A DNA stretch of 64,000 nucleotides from Brachycybe producta (taxonomy: Eukaryota > Arthropoda > Diplopoda > Playtdesmida > Andrognathidae), in contig JAUPFP010000047.1 in NCBI GenBank assembly GCA_036925085.1, positions 1,377,001 to 1,441,000 of the forward strand, read 5' to 3'. This document shows, piece after piece, positions 56,781 through 64,000 of this stretch. Below the pieces are notes generated by a model that was not told the origin of the DNA, ran no database searches, and worked only from the letters and a program-made list of their open reading frames with translations. A program made the translations under genes and the position numbers. Within the stretch, counting starts at the first letter, position 1. Each line of letters starts with the position of its first letter.

Positions 56781-58392
56781 TTAGTAATCATTAAAAATAC
56801 GACCCTAATGTCTATATTTTAAAGCTACTTTAAAAAAATAAAAGTTAATCCTCTTCCACCAGCCCACTTTAATGTCTTTCTAAAATAGCACCCCTTTTTA
56901 TTATGATGATAGTCAAAATTTAATTATTGACCAAATGGATATTTAATGGCATGTAGTTGTAGGCCTAGGTGATGCATCTCATTTGCATATGCCGGTTGAC
57001 GTCATGATGTCATAGAAAAAGGTTATGAGTGCAGAAATGTATAGGAAAAGACTTAGGAGGAGAAAAGAGGAGAATGTGTATAAATGTTGATGGAGTGTAA
57101 GGGGGTGGGAGACATAAAAGTGATGATAAGTATCAAATGTGTATTAAGACGAGCTTCAAAGCTAAATTGCTTCCATTTCCGTATTTAAAAGATTCTTTGC
57201 CACCTTTTCTCATCAAATTTTTCCGTTACGGAAGGCTATTCAATGTCGGTTTCTAAATGCAGACATAGCTGAGATAGCAGAAAGTGTGTGACATTATGCA
57301 TTTTTTTATGGCAAAGTTGTCTAATGTACAAGACCTTCATAAAAGGCATTTACATTTGTGCTTCCTTTCTGCAACTTTAAAACACAAATGTTTTAGTGCC
57401 AATATTCATCCAATGGTTCTATATATATTTTTTATACACTGCGAGGGTAATTTACTTGATGTCGCAAAGAAACGAGATTAACTTTTATTTAACTAGCTAA
57501 AAACAACACATTATAACATTGTTTAAAAAAATTTTAATTTATTTTTTTAAATGTTTTGGAAATGTATTCTTTTTGGCATATTTCAAGACATTTTGAAATT
57601 TCGGGGGGTTTTTTTTTAGAAGAAATTGAAATTGTGTTAAAAACAAGAACAGTAGCTGAATCACTTAATAGTATTTTCATGTGTATATGTTTCAAAATAA
57701 ACTTTTTATACACAAAAGTCTACTTAAAGTTGGGTCATTTTCAAACTTGACATTAGAAGTAATTGAGCTACTCTTCTAGTTTTTAAATCAATATTAAGAT
57801 TTTCTTAATTTTGTACCAAGTATTTGAAACTTAGAATAACCAGAGTTAGAAGGGCGTTTACATTTTAAACCCAGTTTGCATTTTATGGAAATTAGATTGG
57901 TCTTTCGGGGGGAGATGTTGATCACCTAAATTGGGGGCCCTTTTTATGATCATTTCTATTTTGTTTTTAAATAAATGAAGTCAGTTTTTATTGTTTTTTT
58001 TCTTGCTATTTTAATTTATTTTTGAATTTATGGCTTGGGAGCATTTTCAATACAGCTTAATTTTGAAAATTTCTGTTGGATTTTGAACCAAATGAACCCA
58101 AATTCCTGGTTCAAGTGGGGACAGGTTAAGAAACTAAACTAGCGATTGACTAGTTTGATTCATAACATCGGTGAAAAAACAATATTAATAAAGTTTAATG
58201 TCAGGAAATGATGGGGTTAGGTCAGTTTCCTGTTTAGAATGGTTCACATAAGGTCAGTAATTTTTGTTTGGTCTTGAGATCAAAATCATTAAACGGTTGG
58301 AAATGGAGAGAAGGGAAGGGAAGGAGCATGGTTGGCTGGTTAACCATATCTTCCATCATTACGCAAATCAGCTGAGGTTTTATGCCTGACAG
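56781..58392. other. Intergenic stretch upstream of the TBCEL-like gene
   Basis: Positions 57590-57850 are another copy of the foldback family TTTAGAAACTAGAAG (AACAGTAGCTGAATCACTTA, and inverse TTGAGCTACTCTTCTAGTTT). Otherwise nothing was recognised. Confidence 0.5.
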
Positions 58393-58836
58393 TGCGCATG
58401 CGCGGTGTAAGCGATTAATAAAATGGTCACCATTTTTGTTAATGGTTGATTTTATTTTATTTTGTATTTACATTAAATTACAACTTATTTTAAAAATTAT
58501 GCAATTTATTTTGTTTGCTTAAATATCTTTTTCTGGTCATAATTTAGCAAGTGATACATATTTAGTTGCGTTATTATGCATAATTAGTGATTATAAGGAA
58601 AGTTTAGAAATTTACTTTCAATAGTATTATTAATAATAATAAATAATAATAATGCTTTATTTTAATTATAATTAAATAAAATTATGATGCAATTTAATAA
58701 TTATTAATTGATTGCATTGCATTTTTACACAAAATATACTGGTAAATGCAAGAAATAATATTAAAACATATATAAGACGTCACAAATCCCATTGGATTCA
58801 ATGTGGTTTGTCGTCTGCAAAAGAATCAAAATGGCG
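58393..58836 (+). promoter_or_regulatory. Putative promoter of the TBCEL-like gene
   Basis: TGCGCATGCGCG at 58393-58404 is a full NRF1 palindrome, rare in such AT-rich DNA. Further down are TATATAAG at about 58769, GACGTCAC (CRE type, 58776-58783), ATTGG (inverse CCAAT, 58791-58795) and AAAATGGCG (YY1 type, 58828-58836). The order NRF1, CRE, CCAAT, YY1 just before a plausible noncoding exon is typical of a housekeeping promoter. A 25-codon upstream ORF starts in the YY1 ATGGCG (58831-58905). Confidence 0.45.
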
Positions 58837-59158
58837 TTCATGCTATCTATACGTGACAATTCCTTCTTCTACATACGGCAACATTACTCTTTAAAAAAGC
58901 TGTGAATCGGGCATCTTGTTGCCAGCTGATTTACGATAGTGGCGTCTTCTGGCGGATTATGTTTTATTAATTGTGTACGTTTCATTGTTGTTTACATTTT
59001 GGTCGTTTGTTGTTGCTTTGCTGTTCATTGTTTGTTTGTTGATTTCACTTTTTAATCTAGAAAGTCACTTTTTAAAAACGATTTCTGTTCAAATCTATTT
59101 GTACATTGAGTATTTTATTGGATGTACGAGGCTGAATTTCATCGGATAAACGGAGCTG
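58830..59158 (+). other. Putative noncoding first exon of the TBCEL-like gene
   Basis: The stretch ends CGGAGCTG|GTGAGT at 59158/59159, a strong splice donor. It would splice to the acceptor GATTTCAG at 62434, 24 bases before the TBCEL-like ATG. The 5' limit is only estimated from the YY1-type site. Transcript evidence is needed to link the two. Confidence 0.4.
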
Positions 59159-59711
59159 GTGAGTTATTAAAATGAAAAAAAAAAAAGGGTGGTGGGTGGT
59201 TGATAGTGGAGGTTGTTTTGAGCCATTTTAGCTCAAAATGGGCCGTTTTTAGTGAAATATCTCGCCTTTGACTTATGATCTTTTGTTATTCCCATCGAAT
59301 TCGACCCAATTTGTTCCATATATTGATAATTAGAAAACAATCAGCTTGCATTTCTTGGCACGATGCCAATTTTTATTTTGTCAGGTCACTATTTGCGCCT
59401 GGGAATTGGAATAGTTCATTCTGCCTTATTCTGCCAACATAAGGGGTGACACGAGGGAAAGGAGGAGGAGAGTGGAAACGAAAGTGGCGTGTTAATTCGG
59501 TCATAACGACCCACTAATTTTTTTGTATCTTATTTTGACAACGATATTTTTTGGTGTCAGTCTCATCATGTGTAAAATACCGTGATGCCGTAAAATTTAC
59601 AATTCGATTTTTTTTTAGTGTGGTTGTGAATTTAGTTTGTGAATTGTATCACAACTTAAATCTACTCAATGTGGAGAAAAAAAGGCCTCAAGCAGAAGTA
59701 GGTTTCAAGAG

Positions 59712-61714
59712 TGACGTAAAGCGGAGTTTTTTCTGAGCTATGTTTGGCGCTCGCGTGCCAATCTTTAGTCTCACAGTGAAAAAAACAACTGAAAGAACCT
59801 CGCTTGAAAACTTGCTCGCTAGTTTTCTTCGTGTCTTATTCGCATGGAACGTCATTGCTTTCTTTTGTCACTAAAAGCGCTCCGATTTAAAACGTAGGGA
59901 AGATGTGTCACGCGCTCGTCGCTCTCATTTTTATCGTTTGTGAAAGTAGCGGGACGCTCTTTAGTGACGTAATGAACTGGTAAACCCATCATTTTCATGA
60001 GTTAGTCAAAGTTTTCCTTGTCATTAACGAAGGTTACTTTTGTCTATGAAAGTGTCGGCCATCTTGTGTCCATTTGTTTGGATTCTTTGTTAAATGTTGT
60101 CAATAATTACAAATACGAATGGGATCCATTATGGTTTCGGTGACAGTTAAGGGTGTTTGTTTACGTTCTTAATGAAATGTACAACCAGTTTTGACACCTA
60201 CACATTTTAGTTCAATTATTTGTTTTTTTTTTCCGTCTATTTGAAACGTCTTTTTGTTTTTCTTTTGTTTGGGCGGGTATTTCAGTTAAAAACAATGCCA
60301 TTTTTATAACCGTTTTTTAAAGAATATGGTTGACTTTTGAGAGGGAATTTGCATTTTTAATGTTAATAACAATTTAAGAACAGCTTGAAGGACTTTTCTT
60401 TGCTCTTTTCGTTTTTATTTGCTTTACAACTGGTCTAAGGTTTTTTTTGTTGGTAATTTGGTAAGTTTTTGTTGTTGTTTTGAGCCATAAAAAAGGAAAA
60501 AAAAAATCGTTACTAAAACAATGTATTTAATGTAGGAAACCCCAGCACATAGGAGGTCAGTATAATAACGAGCGCGTGCGTGTCCTCTTTCTTTGAATTA
60601 TCTTACGTACATGCGTTTGATCCGCATACGTAAGTGAACGCACGAGAAACAAAAAAGGCTTGGAATTTGCATTTGGAACATGTTGGAAATTCCTGCATGT
60701 GATTAAAGTAGCAGCAAATAAAGTAGCTGATTGAGCTTTCACTAATCCCGGACGTTTTTTTGTGTGTTTCGAGGTCAAACAGCTGTTTTTTTTTTAGTTG
60801 GGCCAACACCAAAAAATTCTTTGTTGTGAAACTCCCTTTTTAAGGACCCCTCATTGGTAGTTGAAAAAGTGAAGAGAAAAACCTTGAAGACTTTTGTTCG
60901 AACCTCTCAGGGTTAAAACTTCTCGCAAAAAAAAAAAAAAAGGTTGATTCTAGCGGATTCTTAGCAATTCTTATGTTATCTTATCATGTTATGACGCGAG
61001 CTGCTGCTCTGAGCCTACATGACTTTTGGACTTTGATGTTTTGGTTAATTATAACCTGAATAAGTGATAAGGAAAAGTTCAGAAAAAGGAGTAGTATATT
61101 GTAATGTCGTTGTGATGGGAGGTGGGAGTCCAAAGGTCACTTGTCTTCAAAAATCAGCGACCGTAAGGCCACGTATACGTAACCAGAACAACGTCGTCTC
61201 TTCAGTGTGACGTTATCCTCTGGTCAAGTCGGTATTCTTTATGGCTTACAAACTAATGCTAGATTGATTAGTGACGTCAAATGGCCTTGTACGAAAGTAT
61301 GAATTTAGAATGTCGTTACTATATTGTCTGCTGGAACAATGTACTCCTTTCACCACGTCACTTCTTTTTTTTTTTGTAGATTTTTCGGTAATGCATGCTG
61401 GGTGTAATTGCCCAGAGAAATATGGTTTCTTGTTTATGGGAGACTGGAGAACAGGCAACTAAAAAGAGGAAGATAGTTGTTTGCTCCTTCCCTTTTATGA
61501 GGAATGGCAACTTCTAATTGGTTTATGTGGTCTGACGCTCATAAAAGGGCGGGGCAAACGACTGTATCTTCCTGTCTTTACATACCTGTGGCTGGAGGTG
61601 CCCAACCATTAGCAGCAACTGCTGTGACGTTTTCAAAAGGCTTGGATTTCTTTCGGATACGTTTGCAACCAATTTTTGTTTCCGTAAGATGTCAAGACTA
61701 ATCATATGACGTCA
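59712..61714. promoter_or_regulatory. Cluster of CRE-type (TGACGT) sites
   Basis: Eight TGACGT sites, on either strand, lie in 2 kb: TGACGTAA at 59712 and 59965, AACGTCA at 59848, TGACGTTA at 61208, the full palindrome TGACGTCA at 61272 and again at 61707, CACGTCA at 61354, and TGACGTTT at 61624. CREB/ATF-family factors bind such sites. Confidence 0.45.
61517..61555 (+). promoter_or_regulatory. Possible alternative promoter (CCAAT, TATA-like, GC box)
   Basis: ATTGG (61517-61521, inverse CCAAT), ATAAAAGG (61541-61548) and GGGCGGGGC (61547-61555) occur in order within 39 bp, about 900 bp upstream of the TBCEL-like coding exon. A GTAAGA donor-like site is near 61684. The arrangement suggests a start near 61570 but is unsupported by other data. 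Confidence 0.3.
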
Positions 61715-62458
61715 AAGAGCCTCATGTTATGAGCAGCTCATGTTTGATTTCATTTGGTCTCGGCAACTATTAGTGTAAACAAAGTGAGAAGGAAACGTTT
61801 AGAGTAAAATCTTACGTCGTTGAGGGTCTTGGATTGTTTTCGTGAACGTTGGTTATGGTTTGCACTGAACTCTTCCTAGTTACTTTGTTAGCTAATAGTT
61901 ATCGAGATCAATACAGTTGCTTTCAGAAGCCAAATTTGACTACAAACGTACGTTTCCAGAGTTGCTACTCATCCTGGAAAACATGCAGGTGTCAGGGAAA
62001 TTAGAAAGTTTTTTAAGTCAGTGCTCGTAAAAAGGGCTCAGGATGTAACAACGGGCCCAGAGGTCTCGTAAAGTTTAAAAAATTATCGAAAATTTAACAC
62101 CTTTTAAAATTGAAAAAAATATTGGAAAAAAACGGGGTTGCCCCGAAATCTGGAAAACCTGGAAAGATCATGGAATTTCAGAAAGGGAACTTGGTGGCAT
62201 CCGTCGTATTCGTAAAATAAATGTGCAAGCATTCTAAATAACTGCCTATTTCTTATGTTGCGTTTATACTTTATAGTGGGTATTTTACGAACCCGATTTG
62301 TTTACAGAACACGAATCTTGAATGGGACATAATCGTGAAATGCCGACTCTAAAAGTGACATTAGTGTTAGGCGTTTACAAATGCGGTGAAATGGAAACTT
62401 GATTTCAATGAATGTCCGATTTGAATGATTTCAGATTCGAGTTTGTTTGGTGCCGATC

Positions 62459-62698
62459 ATGACCATGACCACTTTAGAAGAAGCGATTCGTCAAAAATAT
62501 TTGTACGAGGACGAGGTTGAGGATCCTGAGGCTTGCATCATCTTTGCTCCTCGTCGTCATGGTGACCATCTTCCGTCCACGATCGTTATCAACAATTGTA
62601 CTATCGAGAAATTGGGCAATTGGCATCGGATCAGAGATCTGTGTTCTGGGATACGAGAACTGGACCTGGCTCAGAACCAGATTCTAGATCTTAAAGAG
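62459..62698 (+). CDS. TBCEL: TBCEL-like (tubulin cofactor E-like), first coding exon, partial gene
   Basis: The exon runs from an acceptor at 62434 (GATTTCAG), through ATG at 62459, to GAG|GTTGAG at 62698/62699, leaving in phase 0 after 80 codons. The protein begins MTMTTLEEAIRQKY and continues LPSTIVINNCTIEKL, then IRDLCSGIRELDLAQNQI and LDLKE. Human TBCEL has EKY near the start, LPSVLVLNSCGI, then a phrase like FC..VSELDLSDNKLEDWHEV, the first leucine-rich repeat. TBCEL proteins are about 420 residues, with LRRs and a C-terminal ubiquitin-like domain, and act on tubulin stability. There is no CAP-Gly domain, which argues against TBCE itself. The remaining exons lie beyond the window. The initiator is the first ATG in frame; another is two codons later. 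Confidence 0.75.
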
Positions 62699-64000
62699 GT
62701 TGAGTTGAATTGGTTGTTTGCTTTCTAGATTTGTTTACCTTCCTTCTCGTCATTGCTTTTGTTTATTTTTAAACTGACTGTAAAAAAAAATAAGAAATTG
62801 AAAGTGGGTTGTGCGTTTGAGAAGTTCAAATTTTAGACTTGGATATAAGGAGATTCTGGGTTAATATTTTCAGCAGTCGATTTGGGTGAAATGAGTTGAA
62901 ACAGTGCCATAAATTTGTTAACGTGTAATTTTGTAAATCTTAGTGTCAAAAGTGGAGCAAAATTTTGAAAATATTAAGGAAAAATTGAGTAAAAAGAGGG
63001 ACATTTTTTTTTTAGCAAAAACAGCGAATAATATCTGTGTCAAAGGGTAACAAGGGTAATGTTGTAATTTATGGTATTGTTTCCTAGATTAATCAAGAGA
63101 ATGAGAACTGAAAAGAAACACATTTTAAGCGTATTAGTTGAGTTTTTTTTTGTCGCACTTAGGTTTGTCAACTTAGGTTTGTCAACTTAGGTTTGTCAAC
63201 TTAGGTTTGTCAACTTAGGTTTGTCACATTAGGTTTGTCACATTAGGTTGAACTGAACCGTTGATCATTTTAGACCTGCAGGTGAAGAAAAAGCCAGTAC
63301 CCGGTATTGTTAGGTTTATGGTGACCGTATTATGTCGGCTGACTTATAGGCAAGCAACCTTTTTGCTGGAAGGGTAGGTATAATACGTCACGTATTATAC
63401 GTGGTTTTATACTGCATAATACGGGACGTGTAAAAACTGTTATTTTGTGTATGTATAAAACCAAACGTATAAAACTAAAAAAAAAAGTACAAAAAGTTTA
63501 ATAAAACAAAATTACAAGATTTTTTTAATGTTCAAAACGAAGTGTTTCACTAAAAACCAGTGGAAATCTGTAATGGAATAAAACTGGAAAATTGTCCAAA
63601 AAAGTCTGAAAAGAAAAATTAAATAATTAAAAATTTAAATGTAACTGTTATTTGAAATATTTATGCACATTAATTGCTCATCAAAATGTTGTTTTCTCTC
63701 GCACTTTAAGAACCGGATAAATGTAAAGAAGTTTTTTGAATTTCTCTGGAGCGAGCCTATTCCTTATTGCCAAATCAACATAAGACCAGTTCGAAAACAG
63801 ACTTTCCAGCATAGATGTGGATGCTGGAATGTTTAGTACTTTTTCTGTCAGCTCACTCACTCACTCATTGTATCTAGTTTGTTACTATTAACGTTTATTT
63901 AACTTCATAGTTTGTTTGTTTGTCCACTGCCACCTTCTGAAATATTTGAAATTAATTCACACTTTACGGGGATTGAGAACCCATGAACAACACTTACCAT
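62699..64000 (+). other. TBCEL-like intron, running off the window
   Basis: No second coding exon was recognised before the end. The stretch holds a 14-bp minisatellite (63159-63250) and a perfect hairpin at 63378-63400 (GTATAATACGT, one C, ACGTATTATAC). Confidence 0.6.
63159..63250. repeat. 14-bp minisatellite
   Basis: The unit TTAGGTTTGTCAAC occurs four times, then TTAGGTTTGTCACA twice, then a partial TTAGGTTG. The last two full units share a variant, so it expanded in two steps. Confidence 0.95.

Larger units (their letters stand above)
59159..62434 (+). other. Putative 5' intron of the TBCEL-like gene, rich in CRE-type sites
   Basis: This stretch of 3.3 kb is less AT-rich than the intergenic DNA. 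Besides the CRE cluster it holds a near-palindrome CTTACGTACATGCG / CGCATACGTAAG at 60602-60634 and a second promoter-like group at 61517-61555. No coding exon was recognised. Confidence 0.4.

Overview
The window is AT-rich animal nuclear DNA: spliced genes with GT-AG introns, long introns, many microsatellites and many short palindromic (foldback) repeats. No bacterial, organellar or viral gene is visible. The protein sequences are metazoan. The repeat landscape and intron sizes suggest a marine invertebrate, perhaps a deuterostome, but the sequence alone does not fix the phylum.

Two genes are supported. On the minus strand (26346 down to 704) lies one ERG/FLI1-class ETS transcription factor gene. 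Its exons can be joined in frame through phase-1 junctions: a very long N-terminal exon (24672-26346), a Pointed-domain exon (17779-17979), three small linker exons (17621-17704, 7484-7564, 4913-4981) and the ETS-domain/C-terminal exon (704-1284). The join of the long exon to the Pointed exon recreates the ERG-family string VPADPT-x-W, so the N-terminal exon can be assigned with good confidence. The predicted protein is 896 residues, about twice the length of vertebrate ERG, with nearly all the excess N-terminal to the Pointed domain. A short exon at 18059-18149 offers an alternative N-terminus and would give a 368-residue isoform. On the plus strand, 62459-62698 is the first coding exon of a TBCEL-like gene (tubulin cofactor E-like, LRR protein) that runs off the right end; its probable promoter and noncoding first exon lie at about 58.4-59.2 kb.

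The two genes are divergent, with about 32 kb of intergenic DNA (26.4-58.4 kb) between them and no credible coding exon there. That space and the ERG introns are filled with non-autonomous repeats: at least five foldback/MITE-like families, each in two or more copies, several nested in one another; a 1.6-kb terminal-inverted-repeat element carrying a 20-bp satellite array with a clear 6-bp target duplication; a 2.3-kb long-inverted-repeat element; and two LTR-like insertions, one with a CTAT duplication and one sitting in a MITE whose uninterrupted relative is elsewhere in the window.

Regulatory-looking sequence clusters at four places: E2F and YY1-type sites upstream of ERG (26.7 kb), ETS, CRE, CCAAT and X-box sites inside ERG intron 3 (11.2-12.5 kb), an NRF1/CRE/CCAAT/YY1 group at 58.4-58.8 kb, and a run of eight TGACGT (CRE-type) sites in the TBCEL intron (59.7-61.7 kb). 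No RNA gene, CRISPR array or novel gene system was found. The most unusual features are the enlarged ERG N-terminus and the nested foldback elements.
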